Assembly (NCBI RefSeq): GCF_003013715.1
Contig: NC_072815.1
Location: 558,001-622,000, forward strand
DNA: 64,000 nt
Source: Candidozyma auris
Lineage: Eukaryota > Ascomycota > Pichiomycetes > Serinales > Metschnikowiaceae
Direction: 5' to 3'
Both the position numbers and the translations under genes were made by a program. Positions 8,497 to 18,178 of this stretch are shown one piece after another. The notes beneath the pieces are model-generated. The model saw only the letters and a list, made by a program, of their open reading frames with translations. It was not told the DNA's origin and searched no databases. Every line of letters begins with the position of its first letter. The stretch's first letter is position 1.

Positions 8497-9987
8497 TTAC
8501 TGAATGAGCACGCTCCACCGTGGTAGCGAATCAGGATTCCTCTCTAGAGCAGCAGAATAGTCCTCTTTCACAATTTCAAGACCCACTAGTGCGCTCAATT
8601 TCTCGATGTTACTCTTTATGAGTCCCATGGTAGCTGAAGTGCCCACTTTGAACTTGGTGACCCTCCTCAAGAGCACCACCCAAGCTGCTAAAAAGTCGTA
8701 CTTGTAGGAGGCGTAAAGCGAGCTACCTTGTTCATCGTCTATCTGCAAGAAAACTTTCGAGCAGCCTAACTGAACACTAAGTGCCCTATCAATAACCTCA
8801 GCGCCACCGTCAGTATCTATAAGAAAAGGATCAGTGATGAGCTGACACAAGGTGTAGTTGAGCCTCAGGAAGCATCCTAGCACTGCGCCCTCAAGCTTCT
8901 CTATAATTACTGCCTCGGCTTGCGAGAGAAGAAATGCAAGAATCGAGTTAGTCTCGTTGTTGTAGTCACGACCCTGGACGTGTGTGATAGAGCCAAGAAT
9001 GTTTTTCTCTAGAACCTCAGTGTACGATAGATGCGTTGCCTGACGAATGGACTTCAATCGGACTAGTAACGGATATGATGCTTGTAGAAGGTGGAGAGAA
9101 ACATTGGCAGGCGTTAGGTTCGGTAGATAGTTCAAGCACGTCTCGGTAGACTCGAGAAATAGATCCACAAGTCCAGACTTTAGAAGCACCAGCTCGTGTC
9201 CCGTGTCCAATACAGTATGAGCCAAAAAACAGCCCTGAGCACGGAACAAGGGATCAGAATCATCTAAAACGTTCAAAATGAACGTAATCGCAGCCGGCCA
9301 ATTATCCTGAAACAACGCATCCTCGTTAGGGATCTGTAAGAACCCGCACACAGTCGAGAGAGCACAAACATCGGCGGAATGCTTCCACGCCTTCCTCTTA
9401 TCGTCTTCAAAAATCCCACTTCCGACACCAGAAAATCCAAGCGACGGCTGTAGTCCAGCAGCCCTGCCTGTCTTTTTGTACCCACTCAGGGAGACCTTTA
9501 CATTAGGAATTGATAGAAGAGAGGGCTTGATCTCGGCAAGAAAGCGGGTGCCAAACTCCTGATACCTCTTTAGTAATTTTTTGGCAGCTTCTGATACTTT
9601 TTCGTTGCTCCAAGGCACGTGTGGGTTTAAATACTGGGACACTAGTAACAAAAGCTCTAGCTGGGACAGATCGTCCAAATAGTCAAATACACCATTAGCC
9701 AACTGCAAGTGGGGAATGATCAGCTTGCCAGAACAAGTGTGTAAAAAATCGAATTCCTTCCACTCCCACTTGAGACCCTTTCTGAGCCCCTCCATTACCA
9801 CGGACTTCTCGTTTTCGGTGAGGCCATTCGCTTCAGCATAAGCACTTAAATACGACTCACCGTCATTTTCGAGCATACATTTGACCATGCCCTCAAACAG
9901 TATAATCTCAATCCCCTTAATATCTCTAAGCAGAATCTCGCCTTGCTGAGAGCTCATCTGATGCCCAGTTGTGAAGGTGTTTAACAT
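8497..9987 (-). CDS. TTI2: Tti2 family protein (TTT/ASTRA complex)
   Basis: A 496-residue all-helical HEAT-like protein. Residues about 205-270 carry the Tti2 signature: a lysine/tryptophan helix (KAWKHSADVCALSTVCGF), then NWPAAITFILNVLDDSDP and a helix beginning FRAQGCFLA. With Tel2 and Tti1, Tti2 forms the TTT co-chaperone complex that helps Hsp90 fold PI3K-like kinases (TOR, Mec1, Tel1). In S. cerevisiae it also belongs to ASTRA. The length is similar to other fungal Tti2 proteins. The first ATG is 9987, with a second in frame at 9957. The gene is divergent from the pseudouridine-catabolism gene, with only 51 bp between start codons if the first ATG is used. Confidence 0.7.
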   Translation of the reverse strand: MLNTFTTGHQMSSQQGEILLRDIKGIEIILFEGMVKCMLENDGESYLSAYAEANGLTENEKSVVMEGLRKGLKWEWKEFDFLHTCSGKLIIPHLQLANGVFDYLDDLSQLELLLLVSQYLNPHVPWSNEKVSEAAKKLLKRYQEFGTRFLAEIKPSLLSIPNVKVSLSGYKKTGRAAGLQPSLGFSGVGSGIFEDDKRKAWKHSADVCALSTVCGFLQIPNEDALFQDNWPAAITFILNVLDDSDPLFRAQGCFLAHTVLDTGHELVLLKSGLVDLFLESTETCLNYLPNLTPANVSLHLLQASYPLLVRLKSIRQATHLSYTEVLEKNILGSITHVQGRDYNNETNSILAFLLSQAEAVIIEKLEGAVLGCFLRLNYTLCQLITDPFLIDTDGGAEVIDRALSVQLGCSKVFLQIDDEQGSSLYASYKYDFLAAWVVLLRRVTKFKVGTSATMGLIKSNIEKLSALVGLEIVKEDYSAALERNPDSLPRWSVLIQ

Positions 9988-10038
9988 TCGCGAAATCTAC
10001 CCCAGATATCAAATTCCTTTCAACCATCGAAAGTAAGG
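9988..10038. promoter_or_regulatory. 51-bp bidirectional promoter
   Basis: This interval separates the ATG of TTI2 (minus) from the ATG of PsuG-PsuK (plus). It must contain the core promoters or 5' leaders of both, or one of the genes must start further inside. No TATA box is visible. Confidence 0.6.
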
Positions 10039-12429
10039 ATGAGGCTACTTAACTTCTCTCGGAAGCTTCTGAAGTCGGCAATTGCTATTTCCGAGGAAGT
10101 GCTACAGACTCTTGCCGAGAAGAAGAAACCAGTGGTCTCTCTCGAGTCCACCATCATCACCCATGGGTTTCCGTTTCCCGCTAACATCGAGATGGCTAAA
10201 AAAGTGGAACAAGCCGTGAGAGACTCGGGCGCAATTCCTGCTACGTGTGCCTTCTTGAAGGGCAAACCAGTGGTAGGACTCACTGAGAGCCAATTGGAAC
10301 AAATGGCGGCGCTGAAAGCTGTTAACAAGGTCTCAAGAAGAGACATTGGTGTTACGATGGCTCAAGGTCTTGATGGAGGCACAACGATTGCAGGAACAAT
10401 GATCTTGTCGCATTTGGCTGGAATCAAGGTTTTTGCTACTGGTGGGCTCGGCGGTGTTCACAAGGATGGACACATTACTATGGATGTTAGTGCTGACTTG
10501 ACAGAACTCGCCAGAACCCCAGTGAGCGTGGTGTGCTCCGGGCCCAAGCTGATTCTTGACATTGCACGTACAATGGAGTACTTGGAAACTCAGGGAGTGT
10601 TTGTAGCTACCCTCAATGACGATGAAAGACAAAGAGTCGAAGTTCCTGGTTTCTTTTGCAGAGAGCTGGGGGTCTTATCGCCTTACCAATTTGCCTCATG
10701 GAGAGAGGCTGCCTCGATAGTGCATAACCAGAACAATGTCATGGGTCTTACGTCGTCGAACTTATTTTGTGTGCCACCTCCTAAAGATGTGGCACTCTCT
10801 AGTGATTTGATGAAGAGAATCATCGATGATGCTACCGCTCAAGCTGAAGCTGAAAATATCCTGGGCAAGCATTTAACGCCCTTTTTGCTTAGCAAGGTCG
10901 CCGAAGGTTCTCAAGGTAAATCAGTAGAGTGCAACAAGAATTTTGTGATCAATAACGCTATTGCAGCTAGTCACTTGGCGAAAGAACTCCTTGAGCTCGA
11001 GAAGGAGGGTCCCAGAGTAAGTACGTTATAAGAATCCTTGCATCTTCATACTAATAAGCAGGTGAGTTTTATCCCGTCAACCAATATACGACAGGAAGTA
11101 TCCAAGGGCACGGAAGTGGCCAAAGACAATGTGTCAAAAAGCTACGATTCTAATTCCTTGGATCGGGCTGCTACCTCTACAGCCAATGTGCCTCAAGGGG
11201 CAAACACCCTCATAATTGGCCTGATTGCTTTGGACACGATCAGCACTCTTCATAAGAAACCCATCATGGGAGACTCTAATCCTGGGACTCTGCGCTCATC
11301 GGTTGGAGGAGTTGGCTTCAACGTTTCATTGGCTCACAAATACGCAATACTGGGCTCTAAAAAATCCTACAGATTTATCTCTGCAGTTGGAAGCGATCTT
11401 GCAGGTCAATCACTTCTCGCCGAGGTTGAGAAAGTTTTTGGTGATGCTAGTGGTATTAAGGTTCTCGATTCTCTGGAGAGCGCTCAATACACCGCAATGC
11501 TTGACCCGGAAGGAGAGCTTCTTTTGGCCTGTGCTGACATGAGTATTTTTGAACGTCCAGAGGGAATGGAATTTTTCAAACAACAAATTATACGGGCTCA
11601 ACCAGAAACGTTGGTAATCGATTGCAACCTCTCACCCGAAGTGTTGAATCTGATTTTGGAGACAGCGAAGAAGGATCTAAAACAGCCGCCGAAGCTTATT
11701 ATCGAGCCTACCTCAGCAGTGAAGCTGAGCAGAATAGCAAAGGTTAACACAAAAAACTTGGGTGTCTTTCCCAATAACACCATCACTATGATCACCCCCA
11801 CGGTCGGTGAGCTTGAAAGTATACACTCAAGCTTCAGTCAAAGAGAGTTGCTCGACGACTACGATGAATGGTTTCCTGCGTTAGACCTGCTTGGTATCAA
11901 CTCTCAATTCAGAGAGAAGATGGCGGCACGAGCGAACAAGAATAAAAACCTCAAGTACCTCCTTGAACAAGGCGTCATCCAGCAATGTCTCCATTTATTA
12001 CCGTATGTGCCCAATATTGCAGTCAAGCTTGGCAAAAGAGGAGTTGTCCTAGTCAAGTTGAGTACCGATGTAGAGAGGTACAAGTCAATTCCTACCTCAT
12101 CCCCATTTGCACCAGCCTTTATCATCACTTCCGAAGGCCAGCAATTTGAAGACAGAAGAGCAGGAGCAGTAATAGAGTACTTTCCGATCCCAACACAGAA
12201 CGAAAATATTCAGGTAGTGAATGTGACCGGTGCCGGCGACACTTTCATTGGGGTTCTCTCTTCATACGCATCAAGGAATGATTGGCTCGACTCTGAGATC
12301 AAAAGCATCGAGCAGGAATGGCATATGTGGGAGAGTTTTTACAACGCCCAGGTAGCCAGCGGCCTTAGCATCCAATCCCACAAGGCTATCAGCCCAGAAA
12401 TACAAAAGCAAATCTCTGGCTTATCATGA
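10039..12429 (+). CDS. Bifunctional pseudouridine-5'-phosphate glycosidase / pseudouridine kinase
   Basis: Exons 10039-11016 and 11062-12429 encode a 781-residue fusion. Residues about 20-325 are a PsuG (indigoidine synthase A-like) domain with SLESTIITHGFPFP near the start and the GLTSSNLFCVP segment. Residues about 370-780 are a PfkB-family kinase with an N-terminal GGVGFNVSLAHKY substrate-binding motif and the catalytic VTGAGDTF motif near the C-terminus. The kinase makes pseudouridine 5'-phosphate and the glycosidase splits it to uracil and ribose 5-phosphate. Such fusions are known in Schizosaccharomyces and other fungi; S. cerevisiae lacks them to my knowledge. The N-terminus (MRLLNFSRKLLKSAIA) is basic and amphipathic, so mitochondrial targeting is possible. 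Without splicing, the domains would sit in two separate frames. Confidence 0.9.
11017..11061 (+). other. 45-nt intron in the PsuG-PsuK fusion gene
   Basis: The 5' splice site is GTAAGT (11017-11022), the branch site TACTAAT (11049-11055) and the acceptor CAG (11059-11061). The intron contains an in-frame TAA, so retention would truncate the protein after the glycosidase domain. Splicing is in phase 0 and joins the two catalytic domains. Confidence 0.88.
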
Positions 12430-12636
12430 GTACCAGGAAATGTATATTCAAAGCAACCGCCATAGCATCGTAGCCTGGCTGTATAATTTATATTTAAGGA
12501 ATACGCATACATTGGGGTTAAGTCACGTCCTCATGGCAGACTGTCTATCCACTTCTTTAATGGTGGCCGATGTAATCTTTTGTTCTTCTACTCCATAGAT
12601 GTAAATATGTGCAATGAGAGAGGCATTGTCTAAGGC

Positions 12637-13521
12637 TCATGAAAGCAGAAGAGCCACAAGTTCGCAGTTTAACTCGTCATCGTCAACGTCCGCCTCGAAA
12701 TCTGTAAAGCCGTCCATGTCGGAGTCTTGCTCGTTGTTTGATTGGATCACTTCGAAATTTGCCTCAATTAGGTCAAGGTCTTGTTCATGCTCCATGTCAG
12801 TTGAAATCGACTCACATTCGATATCGTCGATGTCGGAGCAATCAGAAACTTCAAGAGGGGTAAGATTTTCTTGATCCCGATTGTACTGCTCATTGTTAAA
12901 TACAGCTGGAGTGGACGATATTTGCGAAACATTAATTGTAACTGACACCGGACTCTGGATATTACAAAAATACTCCTCGTCAATATCCATGGGCTCGCTA
13001 TCATAAAGTGATGGCGAGAGAGATACTAGTGTCTCCTGATGATGCTGCTGAAATCTCTCTTGCTTGTATTGTTCGAGCTGAAGTTGTTGCTGTTGTTGTA
13101 GTTGAAGATATTCTTGATACTGGCACCTCCGTAGTTCTTGGATCTGTTGTTGATGCTGATGATCTAGCTGAAGTTGTTGTTGCTGGGAAAATGAATAGTC
13201 TCGTGGCTCACTGAAGTAATTGTTGGAGAGGGAATCACTGCTTGTATTGGAAAGATCTCTCCTAAGCTGGTCCATGAGACCTTCACATCGTAATCTCCTC
13301 AATTTCAACCTACTCAAACGCAAATAGTACGGCTTGTTGGCCCACAAAGGTAGGTAATCATTTTCATGATGGAACTTAGTGAACGTCTTGGGAACGTACT
13401 GTTTGGCTTTTTGCCAGCGCCTGTTTGTACTCCTCTTGTGAGGTCTGATCGGGGATTCACAGGATATGACGAAATGTCTATGTCTGGAGAGAGAAGTCAG
13501 GATGGGAGTAATCTGTTGCAT
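12637..13521 (-). CDS. Glutamine-rich protein of unknown function
   Basis: Encodes 294 residues, using ATG 13521 (the open frame extends six codons further but from a TTG). The N-terminal third is basic and contains a compact, possibly conserved block, NDYLPLWANKPYYLRLSRLK, followed by LRRLRCEGLMDQLRRDL. Residues about 110-165 are rich in Gln with interspersed Leu/His, a low-complexity or coiled-coil stretch typical of transcriptional regulators. The C-terminal third is strongly acidic (Asp/Glu/Ser). The gene converges on the PsuG-PsuK gene with about 207 bp between the stops. A TATAAAAA sequence lies about 45 bp upstream of the ATG. I do not recognise the family; a nuclear regulatory role is only a guess. 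Confidence 0.75.
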   Translation of the reverse strand: MQQITPILTSLSRHRHFVISCESPIRPHKRSTNRRWQKAKQYVPKTFTKFHHENDYLPLWANKPYYLRLSRLKLRRLRCEGLMDQLRRDLSNTSSDSLSNNYFSEPRDYSFSQQQQLQLDHQHQQQIQELRRCQYQEYLQLQQQQQLQLEQYKQERFQQHHQETLVSLSPSLYDSEPMDIDEEYFCNIQSPVSVTINVSQISSTPAVFNNEQYNRDQENLTPLEVSDCSDIDDIECESISTDMEHEQDLDLIEANFEVIQSNNEQDSDMDGFTDFEADVDDDELNCELVALLLS

Positions 13522-14515
13522 TGCTAAGGTGGTTACCAATACACCTGAAGCTACGAAAGTGCCCTTTTTATACCATTTAACAGCTTGGAGCTCCGAAATC
13601 GGAAACTTTAATAGATTGTTGCAACAAAGGTCACACCCAATAGATGAGGGTATCCGAAAAAGTAGGTCGTAGAGATTTCACCTAGCACTTGCCGAATTAA
13701 AAGTTTGGATGCGACTAGAGCAAGAGAGATTTCATTTGATGCCTTTATTATTTTATTCAATAGCCTCTCCTGGGAGTAGTCCATTCGTCTGGGAAGGTGG
13801 TATTACAACAGGCACGAAGGATGCAAGAATGGGAACGTAAGGGAATCAATAGTAAAATGATTGAAGGTGTTTTCTCAGGCATTTCCCATGATTTTTAAGT
13901 AAATCAACTCTATTTAATACACGTTGTGTGAGTCCGCAGTAGAGGACTCCAGTGCCAGTAGAGAACACAAAGCGTTGATGATGAATGACGAAAAGCGAGG
14001 TGAACATTAAATTTGGAATGAATGAAAATCTCTTCAATTAGCCCTTGAACTAAATGAGATTTGAGGATGTAACTAGATTCTTCGTGTTTCGGATGGATAT
14101 CCACTGCCGAAATACCACCCACACAGGTGGTGAGGAGTGGATTTCAAGGAAGCCGATCGCTTTATACCATTATTTCTATCACAATTATAGAGATTTTAAG
14201 ATTGTATCTCGATGGACGTCGTTAATGTGATTGAAAGTTTCCTTTCGAACGGTAGAATCACAGACAAGACACTACAGTATTGAAGAGAAAAAGATATGGA
14301 AAATGAATACCTTGAAGAGATATTGAAAAAGTAGAAACGCTAGACTTCACCAAAGCTTCAAGTATCCAATTTCAGTAAATTCAGCACCTCAATCTCCATA
14401 CTCTCTTCATCTCTCTCTCTCTCTCCCACCATACACTCACCTCTGCGCGAATCATCACCCCACAATAATCGTACCCTTCCTCCCACTCGCTTCAATTTCA
14501 TAAAAAAAATTCCGT
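13522..14515. other. Intergenic region between divergent genes
   Basis: 994 bp shared by the Gln-rich gene (minus) and AIM18 (plus). It includes a TATA-like element (GTATAAAAA on the minus strand, 13565-13573). The leader of AIM18 is pyrimidine-rich with a CT-dinucleotide run at about 14409-14427. Short open frames near 13846-14122 look like chance. I see no RNA gene. Confidence 0.5.
14409..14427 (+). repeat. CT dinucleotide microsatellite in the AIM18 leader
   Basis: A run of about nine CT units lies roughly 90 bp upstream of the AIM18 ATG. Pyrimidine-rich tracts are common in yeast 5' leaders. Confidence 0.6.
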
Positions 14516-15331
14516 ATGTTCAGAATCCTCAGAATAGCTCGACCATTTGCCTCAGGTCGGCGTTTCCCAATCAGAGCATTCACCTTCGCTTCCGCTTTCT
14601 CGGTGGCCACGCTCACTATTAGGAATGGCATCATCACCAACGATGCTAGTAAGAATGGGATCGAGGGCGTTTCTCTCGACAACAACATTGATCCGTTCCC
14701 TACCCAGCTTTCAAAACAGAATTGCTCGGTGATTGATAAAGTGAGCAACTTGGTGGCCTCGGGGATGCGCTCGGTGACGTTTATCAGCTTCAAAGTGTAC
14801 GCTGTGGGGCTCTACGTTCCTACAAGAGATGAACCTCAAATCGCCAGTACCGTAGCACAGTATATGAGATCGCATCCAGAGAAGTCAGCAGAGGAGCTTT
14901 TAAACGATAAAGAACTTTCACAGGACTTGTTGGCCAACATGTCACAGAGACTCGACTACACCATTAGAATCACTCCAGTGAGAAATACAGACTTTGGACA
15001 TTTGAGAGATGGTTTCGTGAAGACAATCTTGGCTTGCCCTTTGACAAAGCAAATGAGAGAAGAAGTGGGTGCTGGCATTGAGCAGTTGCGTGGAGCTTTC
15101 CAAGGCCACAAGGGCTCGGTGCCTAAGAATCACTCGCTATACCTCGTGAGTGAGAATGGACAGATCACAATGCATTATGTGGGTAAGCGAGGAGAGGTCA
15201 AGACCTTGGGCAAGATCACGGAGCCTAGTATTTCGAAAGTGCTTTTCGTGCTGTACTTCAGCAGCGTCAAACCCATCAGTGAGCCTCTCAGGAAGGACTT
15301 TGTTGACTATGTGAAGGCAAAGTTGCAGTAG
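14516..15331 (+). CDS. AIM18: Mitochondrial chalcone-isomerase-like protein, AIM18/AIM46 family
   Basis: A 271-residue protein with an Arg/Ser-rich, acid-free N-terminus (MFRILRIARPFASGRRF) that fits a mitochondrial presequence, followed by a hydrophobic stretch. From about residue 75 the chalcone-isomerase-like fold begins: GMRSVTFISFKVYAVGLYV is the diagnostic first motif, and LRDGFVKTILA and the SISKVLFVLYF C-terminal segment follow. Fungal members are mitochondrial (S. cerevisiae Aim18 and Aim46) and lack proven flavonoid chemistry. The paralogue pair in S. cerevisiae makes AIM18 versus AIM46 uncertain. The ATG at 14516 is the first in frame. It converges on the GDP-mannose pyrophosphorylase gene with about 98 bp between the stops. 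Confidence 0.8.
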   Translation: MFRILRIARPFASGRRFPIRAFTFASAFSVATLTIRNGIITNDASKNGIEGVSLDNNIDPFPTQLSKQNCSVIDKVSNLVASGMRSVTFISFKVYAVGLYVPTRDEPQIASTVAQYMRSHPEKSAEELLNDKELSQDLLANMSQRLDYTIRITPVRNTDFGHLRDGFVKTILACPLTKQMREEVGAGIEQLRGAFQGHKGSVPKNHSLYLVSENGQITMHYVGKRGEVKTLGKITEPSISKVLFVLYFSSVKPISEPLRKDFVDYVKAKLQ

Positions 15332-15429
15332 ATTCTACTACAGTATTAAATTATGACGTGAAAGCAGATTAGGATATGTATTGGAAAAGATGAGCGTTTC
15401 TGGGTAGTTAAAAAGCGAGTGGTGGTTTC

Positions 15430-16518
15430 TTACATAATGATAGCCTCGTGCTCCACGTTGTTGGAGATAGACTTGTGGGGCAACACCTTGGCACCGTTCA
15501 CGTAGATCTCGTTCTTCACCTCGACATCGTCACCCAAAACAGTGACACCCTCAGTTCTAGCCCACTTACCGATTCTGGAGTTCCAGCCCACAATGGTGGA
15601 CTTGACCCATGCGTGGTCCTTCACCTCGGAGTTGGCCAAAAGCACCGATCTCTGGATTCTGGCACCCTCACCAATGACCACGTTAGGACCAATGACAACG
15701 TTAGGACCCACCAAAGCAGTAGGGTGGATCTTGGCAGTAGGGTCGACGAGCACATTGCCCTGGTGGACCCACTTTTCGTTGCACAACTTCTCTGGAGATC
15801 TCTTGGACAAAGAGGTCAAGTAGAGACAAGTACCAGACAAAAAGTCCTTTGGCTGACCAACGTCCATCCAGTAGCCCTCCAAGTCGAAAGAGTACAACTG
15901 CTTCTTCTCGACCAACTGTGGGAAGGTTTCCTTTTCAATGGAAGTGGGCTTCATCTCAATCAAGTCAATCACCTCCGGGTTCAAAATGTACAAACCAGCG
16001 TTGATTCTGTTACCCACAAACTCCACGGGCTTCTCGACGAAACGGTCAATCAAGTTAGGAGTGTTTCTGTCGTGGACAATGACACCGTACTTCGAAGGTT
16101 CGTCCACCTTGGTAGCGACAATGGTACCGGCAGCGCCGTGAGCCTTGTGGAACTCAGCCAATTCCTTGAATGGGTACTCGCAGATGACGTCGGAGTTCAA
16201 AACGAAAAATGGCGAGTCGTCCTTCTTGAGGACTTTTTCAGCGAGTTTCAAAGGACCAGCGGTGCCCAAAGGCTCCTCCTCAACAGAGAAGGTGATGCTG
16301 ACGCCGTATTCTGCCTCGTACTTCTTCAATGTTGACACCATCACCTCGGGTCTGTAGTTGACGGCCAACACAATGTCAGTAACACCGGCGGCAGCCAAGG
16401 CCTCGATCTGGTGCAAGATCATGGGTCTGTTGCCAAACTCCACCAAAGGCTTGGGCAAGGTCAAGGTCAAGGGTCTCAAACGGGTTCCGTAACCGCCAAC
16501 AAGAATAAGGCCTTTCAT
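15430..16518 (-). CDS. SRB1: GDP-mannose pyrophosphorylase (mannose-1-phosphate guanylyltransferase)
   Basis: Encodes 362 residues, nearly collinear with S. cerevisiae Psa1/Vig9 (called SRB1 in Candida albicans). The enzyme makes GDP-mannose from GTP and mannose 1-phosphate in the cytosol, feeding N- and O-glycosylation, GPI anchors and cell-wall mannan. The nucleotidyltransferase signature [17 protein letters not shown] starts at residue 8. The C-terminal part is a left-handed beta-helix of hexapeptide repeats ([16 protein letters not shown]). ATG 16518 is chosen because the protein then begins exactly like its homologues; the frame is open further upstream but has no homologous sequence. 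A TATATATAT box lies 92 bp upstream. Identity is very secure. Confidence 0.97.
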   Translation of the reverse strand: MKGLILVGGYGTRLRPLTLTLPKPLVEFGNRPMILHQIEALAAAGVTDIVLAVNYRPEVMVSTLKKYEAEYGVSITFSVEEEPLGTAGPLKLAEKVLKKDDSPFFVLNSDVICEYPFKELAEFHKAHGAAGTIVATKVDEPSKYGVIVHDRNTPNLIDRFVEKPVEFVGNRINAGLYILNPEVIDLIEMKPTSIEKETFPQLVEKKQLYSFDLEGYWMDVGQPKDFLSGTCLYLTSLSKRSPEKLCNEKWVHQGNVLVDPTAKIHPTALVGPNVVIGPNVVIGEGARIQRSVLLANSEVKDHAWVKSTIVGWNSRIGKWARTEGVTVLGDDVEVKNEIYVNGAKVLPHKSISNNVEHEAIIM

Positions 16519-16609
16519 AGTTATTGGATGTAGATGATTAAGGGATGTGCTATTAGGAGGAACTAGAAGAACTAGAGTAGAGAAAGGTGCCAAAACTGGC
16601 CACGGTGGG

Positions 16610-16618
16610 TATATATAT
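16610..16618 (-). promoter_or_regulatory. TATA box of SRB1
   Basis: TATATATAT, 92 bp upstream of the SRB1 ATG, in the range usual for yeast TATA-containing promoters. Confidence 0.6.
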
Positions 16619-16869
16619 GGCGAAGCGCGACCAGGAAAAAAAAGATGCAGAGAGCGAACAAAAATAGCGACCGCGCCAGCCAAGCAGAGGCAGCTACACA
16701 GACCAAGAGATGTTTGGACGAAAATCTTTTTGACTGAGTTGTCACTGCAAACAAGTATATTCAAGAGTCATGACTCCTCGTTTTCGGCTGTTTATTTTTT
16801 CTGGCTTCTCCCATTCACTTTTCAAGCAGCATGCCCAACTGGGCAACGCACGTTGCAGCCAAACACGCT

Positions 16870-16896
16870 ACCACTGCGACCACTGCGACCACTGCA
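16870..16896 (+). repeat. Three tandem 9-bp units
   Basis: ACCACTGCG, ACCACTGCG, ACCACTGCA in direct tandem within the SRB1 upstream region. Function is unknown. Confidence 0.8.
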
Positions 16897-17334
16897 ATCC
16901 GTCTCCTGTGCACAGGGCAGGCCATTGGTCTGAAGCCATCGAGTGGGAGGACGAAAAGAGAGAAAAGGTGATGTTGCCCGAGATGGAACGACATTGCGGG
17001 CTCAAGTGATGGCACTCAAAATTTAATGAAATTTCGAAAATTTCTAAAGAGTATCGTGCACTGTCCAATAACGTTTGCTGCTGGGAAGCTCATCTCTGGC
17101 AAAGTCTCCTCGAGGTGTCTGCCGCTTCTGCCTGCCTCGCTGCGGTACCTTACACAAAACACCCAGGGCAGATCGATCGATTTAGACAGGGCAGATTTAT
17201 GGGGAACTACTCAGCGGGTTTTTAAGGATGGGCCCTATTGGGGAGGACACTTTTGTTTTGTTCATTTTTCTTCGTGACAATCTGTTCACTTGTCTCGGTG
17301 TTTCGGACTCGGTCAATATTTCCAGTTCTGGTCG

Positions 17335-17347
17335 TTTTTCGCAGCCA
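17335..17347 (-). promoter_or_regulatory. Recurrent TGGCTGCGAAA element
   Basis: A full-length copy (TGGCTGCGAAAAA on the SRB1 strand), about 817 bp upstream of the SRB1 ATG. Confidence 0.5.
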
Positions 17348-18178
17348 CACCTAATTCAGGTGGTGAGAATCATTCCATTACAGTTTTCTTCAGTAGGAAG
17401 AAATGAGTGAAAGAAGTGATTTCTCTATGGACAATCTCAAAGAAGTCAATTTAGTTTTGTTTGTTTTTACGACGTGATATGTCGCTTTTTTTTTCATTGT
17501 AAGGGGCTCACAGGCGGCTTACTGCAAGCTGGCGAGGGACAAACGGCAACGGCCATCAACATTCACTCTCTTTAACTGTCTTCTTATTACCTTTATTTTT
17601 ATTTTCTCTTTTCTACACCATGATATTTTCCTTTTTACTTTTTTTTTCTTCTAATCAAGCTCTTCTCAATTTTCAACTATCTCTTTTCTGGATACTGGGA
17701 GACAGTGGTCCGGCTGGCGGCTGGTTAGCGCCGTGCGCCGAGTCAGGAACCAGCGCCCAAGATACTTCCCTGCATTGGCTCATTTATTTACATCCCAAAA
17801 TGATAGACTACTGAAGCAGAATACGTGGATTTTTCTCTGAGTGCAAATTTCTCTGATCGACTCATTTGTGTGAGTGAAGTTGTTCATGATTAATGCGGCG
17901 AGGCATCGAGTTGGTTGGCAGGTTTATGGCGTATCCAGTTGATGCAAGGGGTTTCCTACCTTTGGTTCAAGACCCTAACGCTACTTTAGCCAACTACACA
18001 TTAGACGGTGTGGCTGCGAAAATGCCATGAACTCTACAATTGACAGTATACGGAAAAGTCGTGTAATATGAAACCTGATTACCAACAATGCAGAAATGCA
18101 ATTTTATAAATCCCTCGCTTGAATACTATCTTTTCATGGTCCTAGGAATAGCTGAATCGTTGACGAGGTGCTGCTGGA

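Larger units (their letters stand above)
16519..18178. other. Long intergenic region upstream of SRB1
   Basis: 1,660 bp with no supported gene. It contains the SRB1 TATA box (16610-16618), a 9-bp repeat (16870-16896) and two copies of the recurrent element (GTTGCAGCCAAA near 16852; TTTTTCGCAGCCA at 17335-17347), both reading TGGCTGC toward SRB1. There are several T-rich tracts (17488-17497 and 17580-17660). Short open frames here lack protein-like features. Its size suggests complex regulation of SRB1, or an unrecognised non-coding RNA. Confidence 0.5.

Noticed and set aside
16519..16764. 82-residue extension of GDP-mannose pyrophosphorylase
   Set aside because: It crosses the TATA box, and the protein from 16518 begins exactly as its homologues do.
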